The notes under the pieces: generated by a model | Seen by the model: the letters and a program-made list of their open reading frames with translations, nothing else | The model's database searches: none | What the model was told of the DNA's origin: nothing | Assembly (NCBI RefSeq): GCF_023115355.1 | Contig: NZ_CP096019.1 | Span: 310,001-374,000 of the forward strand | DNA: 64,000 nucleotides | Origin: Halocatena salina | Lineage (GTDB): Archaea; Halobacteriota; Halobacteria; Halobacteriales; Haloarculaceae | Reading direction: 5' to 3' | Shown here: one piece after another, positions 35,457 through 44,621 of the stretch | Layout: every line of letters starts with the position of its first letter | How positions within the stretch are numbered: position 1 is the first letter of the stretch | Made by a program: the position numbers and the translations under genes

Positions 35457-35689
35457 CTGGGATCACCATCCCGAATAGGCTGTAATCCCCGGCGCCGACG
35501 CTTGATCCGCTCTCAACTATCACTACGACACGACGGTGAACGACGCAAGGTGGGCGATACTCTCATCCTATTCATCGGAGACCCGCCCCAAACTCCCATG
35601 AGAGGTATGAAACGTCGTTCTTCGAAATACAATCCACGACACTGCCTGCCAAATCCGTCTGATCGGGTGGGACCTGTCACGCGGTACGT

Positions 35690-36700
35690 TCAAAAACCGT
35701 CCAGATATCGACGACGCTGCTCCATTTTTTCTCGTTCAGTCCGCCGATCGTAGTGTTTGTCGATCACTCTCTGGGTGACGTTTGCTCGATCGCTGACAGC
35801 CTTCTCTGGTATTTCCTTGTGAAGATAATGGGTGATGCTTCCACGACGAATCGCGTGTGGACTCACACTCGATGGACAGCTCGACGCATGATCACGATCT
35901 GTCGCCGGACACTCCGCTGGATCACGGTTATGCGGGCACGGTATGCCATATGTACAGGGTCTCGTCCACTGATAGACGTAGTCTCGAAGAACCGACTTGC
36001 TCACCCGTCCATAATGCGTAGCGAGCAGTGGCTGTCGTCCATGATCGTCACAGACGGACGGCCGTCGGTCAGCAATCCAATCGTCTAGTAATTCACAGAT
36101 CTGATCGGAGAGTGCAACCATCCGTTCGCCTCGTTCCTTGTTCTTAATCGGTGTTCCCGTTTTTGGGCGATGACTGACCACAACGTACCGATCGTCGGAG
36201 TGATAGTCGTCGACATCGAGCGCGTGGACCGCACCGATGCGCATCATCGTGTGCCACATCAGCGCAATACTCACATGCGCAAGCGTTGCGTATTCGTACT
36301 TTTCTAGATACGTCAGAATGCTCTCTGCGTGTTCGGCATCCAACATCACGTCGCGTGTGTTCTCCGTCGGTGCAAGCGTCGGTGACTGCACTTTGGTACT
36401 TAAATCCCGTTCAACTCCTTCGATCGATTCTAACCATCGAATGAAGACGCGGAGCGTATCCATCTGGGTTTTCTCCGAGACTGGCCGTAGATCTCCCTCG
36501 TTGCGTCGCCACAATCGATACAGATGGAGCTGTCGGCCGCTCAGGTCGTTGAGGTTTTCGATGTCTTCCTGATCGCACCAACGGAGGAAATGGCCAAGAC
36601 GGGAGCTGTGCGAATAGAGCGTCGCCTGCGACAACTCCGCTTGTCGGTCTGCGAGGTAGAAGTCGAGCGCAGTTTCCGGGTCGATCGGTTTGAGACTCAT
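35690..36700 (-). CDS. Tyrosine recombinase (integrase), right
   Basis: In this 336-aa protein the SAM-like N-terminal domain (LYSHSSRLGHFLRWCDQEDI) precedes the catalytic part with MWHTMMRIGAVH (Arg), SPHAIRRGSITH (His-X-X-Arg) and RVIDKHYDRR (Tyr nucleophile). A Cys/His insert (CTYGIPCPHNRD, then CPATDRDHASSCPSS) parallels that of the left integrase at 6302-7450. Here the first catalytic His is retained, unlike the left enzyme. It lies about 210 bp from the right direct repeat, so it is the best candidate for the island integrase. ATG at 36700. Confidence 0.88.
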   Translation of the reverse strand: MSLKPIDPETALDFYLADRQAELSQATLYSHSSRLGHFLRWCDQEDIENLNDLSGRQLHLYRLWRRNEGDLRPVSEKTQMDTLRVFIRWLESIEGVERDLSTKVQSPTLAPTENTRDVMLDAEHAESILTYLEKYEYATLAHVSIALMWHTMMRIGAVHALDVDDYHSDDRYVVVSHRPKTGTPIKNKERGERMVALSDQICELLDDWIADRRPSVCDDHGRQPLLATHYGRVSKSVLRDYVYQWTRPCTYGIPCPHNRDPAECPATDRDHASSCPSSVSPHAIRRGSITHYLHKEIPEKAVSDRANVTQRVIDKHYDRRTEREKMEQRRRYLDGF

Positions 36701-37114
36701 GAGTACCTATCCAGCGACCACAGACAGCACCCACCGATTCAGAATGCCCGATATCGTACGAGTCACAGCCACCAAGGGAATCCATTCGTCGCCCGAACGA
36801 GCGCCCTCAGCGCCCGTTCGTTTTCCGAACGATTCGAATCCAAGGGACGGCAGTGTGGTGTATATAACGCTACCGTCGTTTGCAGCTGAGAGTTCGTTCG
36901 GTTTCGGGTCGATTCCAACAGAGGTCGGTGCTGTCATGCGGTTCGCTACATCCAACTCTGGGGGCAACCCACTTCATCAATCGCTCACTGAGCCTGTTGG
37001 CTCTGCGATTAATATATGGCCACAGTGACGACGCGCGTTATTACTCATGAGCGATAGCGGCGACCACCACGCGGTCACGGAGGAGACAACTGACGCTTTA
37101 GGAGGCAGACTTTT

Positions 37115-37132
37115 GTATATACACGACTATAC
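37115..37132 (+). promoter_or_regulatory. Second copy of the GTATA-N8-TATAC operator/TATA site
   Basis: This is the same inverted repeat and position relative to the RHH start (32 bases) as at 203-220. A base change in the central spacer (ACG for ATG) leaves both arms intact. Confidence 0.5.
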
Positions 37133-37146
37133 ACAATTGAGAACCC

Positions 37147-37437
37147 ATGAGCACCGATCGAAAAGAGGAGATGATCACCGTTCGACTCGACAGCTCGCTC
37201 AAAGCAAAGATGGACGAGCGTGAGGAGATCAACTGGAGTGGCGTCGCGCGCAAGGCTATCCGAACCACCATCGAGGATCTGGAAACGATGGACGATATTG
37301 CGGCGAGTAATCAGCTGACTGAGCGAGAGGCACACGAGATCGCCGAAAGTATCACTGACTCTGCCAACAGGCGAGCACGGGACGCTAGTGACGAGGACGA
37401 TCACTCGAAAAACAGCGGCACGGTCGCCACACAATGA
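37147..37437 (+). CDS. Ribbon-helix-helix antitoxin, copy 2
   Basis: This 96-aa protein is nearly identical to the 236-526 product, with a few conservative changes (for example Asp for Glu in the middle, Ser for Ala later). The RHH strand and helices are intact, so it should still be functional. Its toxin partner in this copy is disrupted. Keeping the antitoxin while the toxin decays is a common fate. It could neutralise the toxin from the other copy. Confidence 0.8.
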   Translation: MSTDRKEEMITVRLDSSLKAKMDEREEINWSGVARKAIRTTIEDLETMDDIAASNQLTEREAHEIAESITDSANRRARDASDEDDHSKNSGTVATQ

Positions 37438-37519
37438 CGCTGGTACCCACAGGGACCGTTCCAACGCACCCTCTGAGAGTGGTTTCTGACGGAGACGCGG
37501 CAGCAGACGAATCGAATTG

Positions 37520-37997
37520 ATGAACGACGAGCACGTTTCGTACCCGGCGAGGATCGTTATCGATGCAAACACACTCATTTCGGCGACGTTGACGCCCGGG
37601 ATCACCCGAGAGATGCTCCTCACAACCGAGGATGAACTCTACTCACCCGCGTTCATTCGTGACGAACTGGACAAGCATCGTGCCGTGCTCAGGGATAAGT
37701 CCGGCCTTGCAGACGCAGACCTTGACGCACTCCTCGACACGCTTTTCACGCCGATCGAGACCCTTCCGGAGGATCGTACAACCCGGTATCACAAGCAAGC
37801 AGAGCAAGCAATGAACGAGATCGATGTCAAGGACGCTCTATGTCGCTGCCGCGCTCGAACTCGACGCAGCAATCTGGAGTAATGACCCCGATCTCCACGA
37901 ACAGACGCTGACGCCAGCTCTCACAACAGAGGCAATGGTCGCACGAGTCCGGCAGGAACAACGAGAGACCGGTGATGCGTTCGATCAAGAAGTGTGA
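37520..37997 (+). pseudogene. PIN-domain toxin copy 2, frameshifted
   Basis: This is collinear with the intact toxin at 609-1088. Near 37835 two bases are missing: the intact copy reads GACGCGCTCTAT, here GACGCTCTAT. The frame shifts after about codon 105, and translation ends at 37880-37882. The lost part includes the last catalytic acids of the PIN fold (the SNDPDLH region), which remains visible in another frame to the original stop at 37997. The product should be inactive. Confidence 0.85.
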
Positions 37998-38037
37998 CGC
38001 ATCCTCTTTTTCGTTTGCACGAGGGGCACGGTGCTGT

Positions 38038-38153
38038 CTATCCGTCCAATCCTATCTCTTCTGCTGTGGCTTTGCCTGTAATGAATGATTCACCGAGCGC
38101 TGTAAGGCGGTAGTTCGAGGCATCCACTCGTTGCAGAAGTTCGGCGTCTGTGA
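38038..38153 (-). pseudogene. Truncated PhiH1-repressor-like gene (3' part only)
   Basis: Read on the minus strand it encodes the last 38 residues of the repressor (AELLQRVDASNYRLTALGES onward) and the stop. It matches the gene at 1129-1389. The helix-turn-helix half is absent because the repeat ends at 38153. This truncation fixes the right boundary of the duplicated segment. Confidence 0.8.
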
Positions 38154-38383
38154 TGTAGCAAAAGCACGACAAGCTACGCTTCCAACTCCACTGATATTTT
38201 ATAAGAGTCGGATAGTACCTATGCCTAAAATGTAATCATAAATATTTTTTATTCTCCTAAACAATACTAATATAGATAAAATAATTTATAATATTTGGGT
38301 TGTATTTGTTTTTGTCTGTCGGCTACTCGACTGTCCTACTCGCATCGGGGGGTGGTCGTGTCCGACGATGGAGTGCAACGACA

Positions 38384-39268
38384 ATGACTGACGACAGCTC
38401 ACGCGGATCGAGAGACGCACCGACCAACAACCGACTCCGGCGGAGGCACTTTCTGCAGACCGCAGGGGTTACTCTCGGGGGCATATGGGCCGCTTCGACG
38501 GCGAGTGCTGCGGTCGATTCGAAGCAGGTGCACACACAAGCGTTCGACGGCAATGAATGGACGCTCAGTTGGCGTGAGGAGTTCGATACTGGGTCTATCG
38601 ACCAAGGTGTCTGGAACTTCGAGACCGGCAACAACGACGGCTGGGGGAACAACGAACTCCAGTACTACCAACGTGAGAACGCGTGGATCGAGAACGATCA
38701 ACTCGTCATCGAGGCCCGCGAACAAGGGGTCGATGGGTATGAGTACACTTCTGCGCGCATGACCACTGCAGGTAAGTACGAAAAGCAGTACGGGCGCGTA
38801 GACGTGCGTGCTCGTCTCCCACAGGGGCAAGGAATATGGCCTGCGATCTGGATGCTCGGTGCCGATATTGGGTCGGTTGGATGGCCAAACTGCGGCGAAA
38901 TCGATATCATGGAACTCATTGGGAGCGATGTCGACACTGTCCACGGTACTATCCACGGTCCCAGTTACTCCGGCGGCAACAGCATCGGTGGCAGCTACAC
39001 CAACGGTTCGTTCGCCGACGCATATCACGTCTTCCAGCTCACATGGTATCCCGACGCGATCAAGTTCTTCGTCGACGGCCAGCACTACTTTACGGTCACT
39101 CTCTATGATGTGCAGGATTCGGGATACGAATGGGTGTTCGACAACGGATCATTTTTCCTCATCTTGAACGTCGCTGTCGGCGGCGACTGGCCCGGCTATC
39201 CCGATGCCAGTACGTCGTTCCCCCAGCGCATGGAGGTCGATTACATCCGGGTTTACGATTGGGTGTAG
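38384..39268 (+). CDS. Tat-exported GH16 endo-beta-glucanase (laminarinase-like)
   Basis: This 294-aa protein has a twin-arginine signal (NNRLRRRHFLQTAGVTLG) that ends near Ala-Ser-Ala. The GH16 jelly-roll domain follows: LSWREEFDTGSIDQGVWNF, GWGNNELQYYQREN, RLPQGQGIWPAIWMLG, and the catalytic GEIDIMELIG with both Glu residues and the Asp between them. The C-terminus ends with the usual MEVDYIRVYDW. It should hydrolyse beta-1,3- or mixed-linked glucans outside the cell. The start at 38384 places the RR motif at about residue 22. It is the first chromosomal-type gene beyond the island and has an unusually AT-rich upstream region. Confidence 0.9.
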   Translation: MTDDSSRGSRDAPTNNRLRRRHFLQTAGVTLGGIWAASTASAAVDSKQVHTQAFDGNEWTLSWREEFDTGSIDQGVWNFETGNNDGWGNNELQYYQRENAWIENDQLVIEAREQGVDGYEYTSARMTTAGKYEKQYGRVDVRARLPQGQGIWPAIWMLGADIGSVGWPNCGEIDIMELIGSDVDTVHGTIHGPSYSGGNSIGGSYTNGSFADAYHVFQLTWYPDAIKFFVDGQHYFTVTLYDVQDSGYEWVFDNGSFFLILNVAVGGDWPGYPDASTSFPQRMEVDYIRVYDWV

Positions 39269-39297
39269 CCTGACGGCTCCGTGACGGAACCGTTTTC

Positions 39298-39942
39298 TCA
39301 CGACACATCGGACACTGGTGGCTCTTGCTCTCGCATTTCGGTGTGAATGGTTTTAGTGATGAGATCGACTGCGCTGTGGTTGAGTCCTTCAGGAATGATA
39401 ACGTCGGCGTGCTCTTTTGTCGGTTCGACGTGTCGCTCGTGCATCGGTTTAACCGTCGTGAGATACTGATTCATGACGCCTTCGAGGGTGCGATCGCGTT
39501 CGATGACGTCGCGTCGAATTCGGCGAAGGATGCGAACGTCGGCGTCGGTTTGGACGTAGATACACAGATCATACAGTTCGCGCAGGCGCTCTTCGAACAG
39601 CGAGAGAATGCCCTCCACGATCAGGATCTCGGTCGGCTCGACCCGAACACGTTCGTCCGTGCGGTTGTGAACGGTGAAATCGTACTGTGGCATCTCGATA
39701 GGGGTACCGTCGAGGAGCGTCTCGATCTGTTCAGCCAGTAGTTCCCACTCGAACGCCGAGGGATGATCGTAGTTCACCTGATCGCGTTCCTCAACCGGGA
39801 GATGGGAGTGATCCTGATAGTAGTTATCGAGCGGGAGGATCGATACCGCTTCACCGACCGTTTCACCGACCTCGCGCGCGACAGCTGTCTTTCCTGCACC
39901 CGTCCCACCCGCGATTCCGATCACGAACGAGGGAGCTGTCAT
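39298..39942 (-). CDS. udk: Uridine kinase
   Basis: This 214-aa protein has Walker A GIAGGTGAGKTAVA, the family stretch LDNYYQDHSHLP, YDHPSAFEWELL, MPQYDFTVHNRT and LIVEGILSLFEERLRELYDL, then RRIRRDVIERDR. It phosphorylates uridine and cytidine with GTP or ATP in pyrimidine salvage. The frame stays open far upstream, but the conserved N-terminus begins at the ATG at 39942. It is convergent with the GH16 gene. Confidence 0.9.
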   Translation of the reverse strand: MTAPSFVIGIAGGTGAGKTAVAREVGETVGEAVSILPLDNYYQDHSHLPVEERDQVNYDHPSAFEWELLAEQIETLLDGTPIEMPQYDFTVHNRTDERVRVEPTEILIVEGILSLFEERLRELYDLCIYVQTDADVRILRRIRRDVIERDRTLEGVMNQYLTTVKPMHERHVEPTKEHADVIIPEGLNHSAVDLITKTIHTEMREQEPPVSDVS

Positions 39943-40099
39943 TGGCTTTGTTGAGAACCCAACTCGTTTAAACTGCTCTATCGATCCGTCTTCCTTTGTG
40001 TGAACAGCACACACCGATTGAGCGTGTTCACGCCGATTAGTCGGTCGCGACGACTGCTTTTCAGTAGAGTTATGTCCTGTTCGGAAACGACACACACCT

Positions 40100-40873
40100 G
40101 TGTGGCCGAATCTTCGCTCCGAGGATGATCGCGTTTCTCGCAGAACGGTCCTCTCCGCAATCGGTGCGGGGCTGTTCGCAAGCAGTGCTGGCTGTGTCCA
40201 TCCACTTCCCCCTCCACAAGGGGTACTCATACAAAAAGGAATCTTCGGGGAGCATAACAATCGACGGGTTCCAGTGCTCAAAGCCGGGAACAACGAGATC
40301 AAAATCGAGATTGAAGACGAGGTGCTCCAATCCGAATTCCCTCGATCCGAAGAACCAGCGAACACCACGATCTCACCGTCGCTCCATAACAAACTCAAGC
40401 GCAAATACAACGATGTCCACTACTACGTCCAACTTCGCAAACTGAACGGTCACGGACCGCTCGTCGAAACCAGCTCTGGAGAAAAACCGAGACAACCCGC
40501 GATCGGTGGCACGCCTCGGTATCTCCTTTCGCGGGAGATGTTCGGAAAGTTGCTCTCGGGCGATCGGATCGAGTACACACTGGATATGTTTGATAACCAG
40601 AGAATAAGCGCTATAACACTGATAATTCGGGAAGGTACGATACGGAAAAAGTTCTCCAAGGCGGATACAGCGAACGATGTCCCCTCCTACCGTATCACGG
40701 TCGATCACGGGGAGGGACCGAACGGCGATCCGTTCATCCAAACGTACTACGCTTCCGAAAAGGCGTACAACAACGCCCAGATCGATGATCAGACGTATTT
40801 CGAAGTTATCTTCGAAAATCGGGTCAGACCGACGATAGGAAGCTTTTCTCCCGATCCGTACGGAAGCCTGTAA
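40100..40873 (+). CDS. Tat-type lipoprotein of unknown function
   Basis: This 257-aa protein has a twin-arginine signal SRRTVLSAIGAGLFASSAGC, with a lipobox Cys near residue 32, so it should be membrane-anchored on the outside. The mature part is beta-rich and of no recognised family (VPVLKAGNNEIKIEIEDEVL, then DMFDNQRISAITLIIREG). The start is a GTG at 40100 and no nearer ATG gives a complete signal, so the start is tentative. Confidence 0.6.
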   Translation: MWPNLRSEDDRVSRRTVLSAIGAGLFASSAGCVHPLPPPQGVLIQKGIFGEHNNRRVPVLKAGNNEIKIEIEDEVLQSEFPRSEEPANTTISPSLHNKLKRKYNDVHYYVQLRKLNGHGPLVETSSGEKPRQPAIGGTPRYLLSREMFGKLLSGDRIEYTLDMFDNQRISAITLIIREGTIRKKFSKADTANDVPSYRITVDHGEGPNGDPFIQTYYASEKAYNNAQIDDQTYFEVIFENRVRPTIGSFSPDPYGSL

Positions 40874-40892
40874 CGGTTCGTCTCCTGAACGA

Positions 40893-41249
40893 TCAGAGAC
40901 GGCGTCGTTCGGACGTTGACTGCTGGTTAGGCGTTGACCGTCCGTTGAGCAGATCGATAGAATCGATCATCGAGGAGCCAGTATACTGGCAAGATCTTAA
41001 CACGTATTCTACGTCTTCTGCGGTGAAGTAATAGCAGTATCCGACACCAGTGAGGACCATCAGGACGAACGAATAGAACACCAACGCGGTGTAGATATCT
41101 GCCTCAAAAAGGGCAAAATAAATGCCATTAATGAGCAAAAATACGCCGAGTAGCTGTAAGGCCATGTTGGTGCGCTCTACCCATTCCTTCGACTGCCCGA
41201 CGGCCGGTGTTCGAGAAGTCGCGCCATTCAACGATTCCATGCCTTTCAA
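40893..41249 (-). CDS. Small membrane protein with two to three predicted helices
   Basis: This 118-aa protein has hydrophobic segments MALQLLGVFLLINGIYFALF and ALVFYSFVLMVLTGVGYCYY, followed by a charged C-terminus. No family is recognised. Start at 41249 or at the second Met (41240). It is convergent with the lipoprotein gene, 20 bp away. Confidence 0.55.
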   Translation of the reverse strand: MKGMESLNGATSRTPAVGQSKEWVERTNMALQLLGVFLLINGIYFALFEADIYTALVFYSFVLMVLTGVGYCYYFTAEDVEYVLRSCQYTGSSMIDSIDLLNGRSTPNQQSTSERRRL

Positions 41250-41498
41250 TTGGGATTACGTACCCAAGAAGCTTCGTCAGACATCCGTCACACACCAAAC
41301 ATCCCATCTGATAACACATCATAGGACACCTAATTCATCAGTTGAAGAGCTTCATGAATGATTGAACCGAAGAATTGGAGATTCGGTCGAAACAGAGATG
41401 TTCTTCAATTATGAATACATGAATATGTATAATCGTCGTCTTTGTGACGACAACCCCCATCACACAATCCTTTTATCAGGGGATCTACGACCGTTAAC

Positions 41499-42989
41499 AT
41501 GGCGAAGGAACCGCACGACCAGACCTTTCTGGAGAAGTTGAACGTACCGGAGGCGTTGACGTTCGACGACGTTCTTTTGCGTCCGACCGAAAGTCACATC
41601 GAGCCAGAAGAAGCTGACACGCGGACAAACGTTTCAAAAAACGTTGAATTATCCGTTCCAGTGTTGTCGGCGGCGATGGACACGGTGACCGAAAGCGGGA
41701 TGGCGACCGAGATGGCTCGCCAGGGTGGACTCGGTGTCCTCCATCGCAATATGCCGATCGAAGAGACCGTTCGGTCAGTCGAGCGCGTCAAACGCGCAGA
41801 CGAACTGATCATCCGTGATGTCGTGACGGCAAACCCCGACCAGACGGTACAGGAAGTCGACCGAATGATGAACGAGAAGGGAGTCAGCGGTGCTCCCGTC
41901 GTCGATGAGGACGGTGTGGTTTTGGGCATCATCTCCGGGACTGATATCCGACCGTACCTAGAGGTCGGTGACCGTGATGAGGTACGCGAGGCGATGACCG
42001 ACGAGGTCATCACGGCTGCCGACGACGTGACCGCCCGAGAAGCGCTTGAACTGATGTATGAGCACAAGATCGAGCGCGTGCCGATCGTCGACGAATCGGG
42101 AATACTCACCGGGCTGGTGACGATGCAGGGCATCCTCCAGCGCCGTGAGTACGACGACGCCGCTCGTGATGAGGACGGTCGCCTCCGTGTCGGGGTTGCT
42201 GTCGGACCGTTCGAAGACGACCGCGCGGTCGCTGCCGACGACGCTGGTGCTGACGTGCTGTTCATTGACTGTGCGCACGCGCACAACCGTTCGGTCATCG
42301 AGAGTGCCCGAGAGATCACATCGACGGTCGAAGCCGACGTGGTCGTCGGGAACATTGGAACATCGGAGGCCGCACGGGCACTCGTCGACTTCGCTGATGG
42401 ATTGAAAGTCGGGATCGGTCCAGGAAGTATCTGTACCACGCGCGTCGTCAGCGGTGCCGGGATGCCCCAAATGACTGCCATCGCCAACGTCGCAGATGTG
42501 GCAAATCAACACGATGTGCCCGTCATTGCCGATGGTGGAATTCGGTACTCGGGTGATGCGATCAAAGCTATCGCGGCCGGTGCGGACGTGGTCATGCTCG
42601 GCTCTTATTTTGCCGGTACAGACGAGGCTCCCGGGCGAATCATCACCAGAAACGGGAAAAAATACAAGCAGTACCGAGGGATGGGAAGTGTCGGCGCGAT
42701 GCAGTCGGGCGGCGGTGACCGCTACCTGAAAGAGGCCGACGAAGACGAAGAGTACGTGCCCGAGGGCGTCGAAGCCGCAACACCGTACAAAGGCAGTCTC
42801 GAAAGCGAACTCCACCAGCTCGTTGGTGGGATGCAGTCCGGGATGGGATATGTGGGTGCCGAATCCATCGCCGACGTTAAAGATGACGCCGAGTTCGTGC
42901 GCGTCTCACCCGCCGGCCAAACCGAAGGCCATCCTCACGATGTAGTGATCACCGACGAAGCACCGAATTACAAACCACGCGAGAACTGA
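41499..42989 (+). CDS. guaB: Inosine-5'-monophosphate dehydrogenase
   Basis: This 496-aa protein oxidises IMP to XMP, the first committed step of GMP synthesis. It has [18 protein letters not shown] near the start and [16 protein letters not shown]. Two CBS domains lie at about 95-210 ([14 protein letters not shown], then [19 protein letters not shown]). The catalytic loop is [15 protein letters not shown] with the nucleophilic Cys, followed by the flap [17 protein letters not shown]. The ATG at 41499 is preceded by an AT-rich tract suggestive of a promoter. Its stop is just before the tRNA-Lys gene on the other strand. Confidence 0.95.
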   Translation: MAKEPHDQTFLEKLNVPEALTFDDVLLRPTESHIEPEEADTRTNVSKNVELSVPVLSAAMDTVTESGMATEMARQGGLGVLHRNMPIEETVRSVERVKRADELIIRDVVTANPDQTVQEVDRMMNEKGVSGAPVVDEDGVVLGIISGTDIRPYLEVGDRDEVREAMTDEVITAADDVTAREALELMYEHKIERVPIVDESGILTGLVTMQGILQRREYDDAARDEDGRLRVGVAVGPFEDDRAVAADDAGADVLFIDCAHAHNRSVIESAREITSTVEADVVVGNIGTSEAARALVDFADGLKVGIGPGSICTTRVVSGAGMPQMTAIANVADVANQHDVPVIADGGIRYSGDAIKAIAAGADVVMLGSYFAGTDEAPGRIITRNGKKYKQYRGMGSVGAMQSGGGDRYLKEADEDEEYVPEGVEAATPYKGSLESELHQLVGGMQSGMGYVGAESIADVKDDAEFVRVSPAGQTEGHPHDVVITDEAPNYKPREN

Positions 42990-42990
42990 C

Positions 42991-43064
42991 CGGGCTGAGA
43001 GGGATTTGAACCCTCGGCCGTCTGGTTAAGAGCCAGATGCTCTGCCTGGCTGAGCTATCAGCCC
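42991..43064 (-). tRNA. tRNA-Lys (anticodon CTT)
   Basis: Read on the minus strand: acceptor stem GGGCTGA/TCAGCCC, D arm beginning TAGCTCAGCC, anticodon stem TCTGG/CCAGA around loop CTCTTAA (anticodon CTT) and T arm GAGGG-TTCAAAT-CCCTC. Discriminator G; CCA is not encoded. No intron is seen. It reads AAG codons. I see no repeat of its 3' end at the island edges, so it does not appear to be the attachment site. Confidence 0.95.
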
Positions 43065-43159
43065 TCATCATCGCATTACGGGGGTTGATTGATATACGTT
43101 TCCTTTGCTGACCGCAAAGAAGAGAGTTTCAAGTGTGTCGGACCCCCAAGTTGGGTACC

Positions 43160-44608
43160 ATGAGTACCGCCATTACGATGGCGTCGATGTCTACCTACGC
43201 GATTCTTGGGTGTGGAAGTGTCGGTCACGCCGTTGCTGAAGAACTCGAACGCGAACAAAAAGACGTGCTCATTCTCGATAAGGACGAAGATCGCGTCGAA
43301 GCCCTCAGGGATCAAGATCTCGACGCCCGAACCGCAGACATCCGCGAATCGGCGGTCGCCGAATCCATCGCTGACCGAGATGTGATCCTCATCATGGCCA
43401 CGGATGTAGAGACGAACAAAACGGCCGTGAAACATCTCCGGGAGCAGTCAGGCGAGCGGTACATCGTCGTTCGTGCGTCAGATCCCGTCTCGGCGGACGA
43501 GTTCACGGACTTGGGAGCCGATGTCGTGATCAATCCGTCGACGGTCATCGCCGACTCTGCGCTCCGAGCGCTCGAATCCGGCGAACTGGAGTACAAAACG
43601 GGCGAACTCGTCGATAGCATCGACAGCACGACATCCAAGATGGCAATCCTCACGCATCATCGACCAAATCCGGACGCGATCGCCAGCGCTGTCGCCCTGC
43701 AAGCGATCGCAGATGACCGGGATGTCGACGCCGACGTGATTTACGACGGCGAGATGTCGCTCCAAGAGAACAGGGCATTCGTCAATTTGTTGGGAATCGA
43801 TCTCGTCTCGAAAGCGGACATCTCTCTTGATACGTACGACACGATCACGCTCATTAACCACGCCCACGCCACCGAACCGGCGGTAGACGGCGTCGTCGAC
43901 ATCTACATTGATCACGCTGAACCTCAGTTCGAGATGGAAGTCGCGTTTTCAGATATCCGCCCGAACGTGTCCTCTTCATCGACGATTCTCACGAAATATC
44001 TCCAAACCCTCGATCTCACAGTCAGCGAGGAGGTCGCAACGGCTCTATTGTATGGGATCCGTGCCGAAACGCTCGATTTCAAGCGCGATACGACGCCGGC
44101 GGATCTCACGGCCGCGGCGTACCTCTACCCGTTTGCCGATCACGACACCTTAGAACAGGTCGAAGCACCGAGTATGAGTCCTGAAACGCTCGACGTGCTC
44201 GCAGAAGCCATCCACAACCGAGAGGTGAAAGGGAGCCACCTCGTCACGAACGCTGGCTTCGTGCGAGATCAGGACGCGCTTGGCCAAGCTGCCCAGCGAC
44301 TCCTCAATCTCGAAGGGATCACTACCAGCGCCGTCTTCGCCATCACTGACGACGCAATCTATCTCGCCGCCCGATCGAAAGACATCCGGATGAACATCGG
44401 TTCCGTACTCGAAGATGCCTTCGGTGACATTGGAGAAACCGCCGGTCACTCGACCGACGCTAGTGCCACTATTCCACTCGGAATCTTCACAGGGATCGAA
44501 ACGAGCGAGGAAAACCGCGGCACACTCCTCTCTCTCGTGGAAAAAGCCGTCAGAACCAAGCTCTTCGAAGCACTGGGAGTCGAAACGAGCGACGGGAACG
44601 GTTCGTAA
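43160..44608 (+). CDS. TrkA-N/DHH-DHHA1 fusion protein
   Basis: This 482-aa protein has an N-terminal Rossmann domain (YAILGCGSVGHAVAEELE, about residue 13), as in KTN/TrkA-N regulators. A DHH phosphoesterase follows, with ILTHHRPNPDAIASAVALQ, INHAHATEP and DIYIDHAEPQ as metal motifs. The DHHA1 end has GHSTDASATIPLG. DHH proteins of this type hydrolyse small nucleotides, oligoribonucleotides or cyclic dinucleotides; a nucleotide-sensing domain at the front suggests ligand control. I chose the ATG at 43160, but MSTYAILGCG at codon 10 is also plausible. It diverges from tRNA-Lys. Confidence 0.85.
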   Translation: MSTAITMASMSTYAILGCGSVGHAVAEELEREQKDVLILDKDEDRVEALRDQDLDARTADIRESAVAESIADRDVILIMATDVETNKTAVKHLREQSGERYIVVRASDPVSADEFTDLGADVVINPSTVIADSALRALESGELEYKTGELVDSIDSTTSKMAILTHHRPNPDAIASAVALQAIADDRDVDADVIYDGEMSLQENRAFVNLLGIDLVSKADISLDTYDTITLINHAHATEPAVDGVVDIYIDHAEPQFEMEVAFSDIRPNVSSSSTILTKYLQTLDLTVSEEVATALLYGIRAETLDFKRDTTPADLTAAAYLYPFADHDTLEQVEAPSMSPETLDVLAEAIHNREVKGSHLVTNAGFVRDQDALGQAAQRLLNLEGITTSAVFAITDDAIYLAARSKDIRMNIGSVLEDAFGDIGETAGHSTDASATIPLGIFTGIETSEENRGTLLSLVEKAVRTKLFEALGVETSDGNGS

Positions 44609-44621
44609 TCGCCGGCTGACC

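Larger units (their letters stand above)
36914..38153. repeat. Direct repeat, right copy bounding the island
   Basis: This matches 1-1244 in the same orientation with scattered substitutions and small indels. It includes the shared upstream region, RHH gene, a frameshifted PIN gene and a 3' fragment of the PhiH1-like repressor. Similarity ends at 38153 inside that repressor, beyond which unrelated AT-rich sequence leads to the GH16 gene. Decay is seen in this copy only, which suggests the left copy is under selection or younger. Confidence 0.9.

Noticed and set aside
36701-37146. 86- to 112-codon ORFs overlapping the start of the right repeat
   Set aside because: Several frames are open on both strands with no start signal, no family and composition unlike haloarchaeal proteins; only the 26-codon frame before the RHH gene is partly shared, and it is not conserved in frame between copies.
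39943-40410. N-terminal extension of uridine kinase by 156 residues
   Set aside because: The extension is basic, overlaps the lipoprotein gene on the other strand, and the conserved kinase N-terminus begins at 39942.
41594-42487. 297-codon Ser/Thr-rich ORF on the minus strand
   Set aside because: It is antisense to guaB; the Ser/Thr/Arg-rich composition is typical of a shadow of GC-rich coding DNA.
42991-43064. tRNA-Lys as the integration site of the island
   Set aside because: It lies about 5 kb outside the right repeat, and no copy of its 3' end was seen at either island edge.
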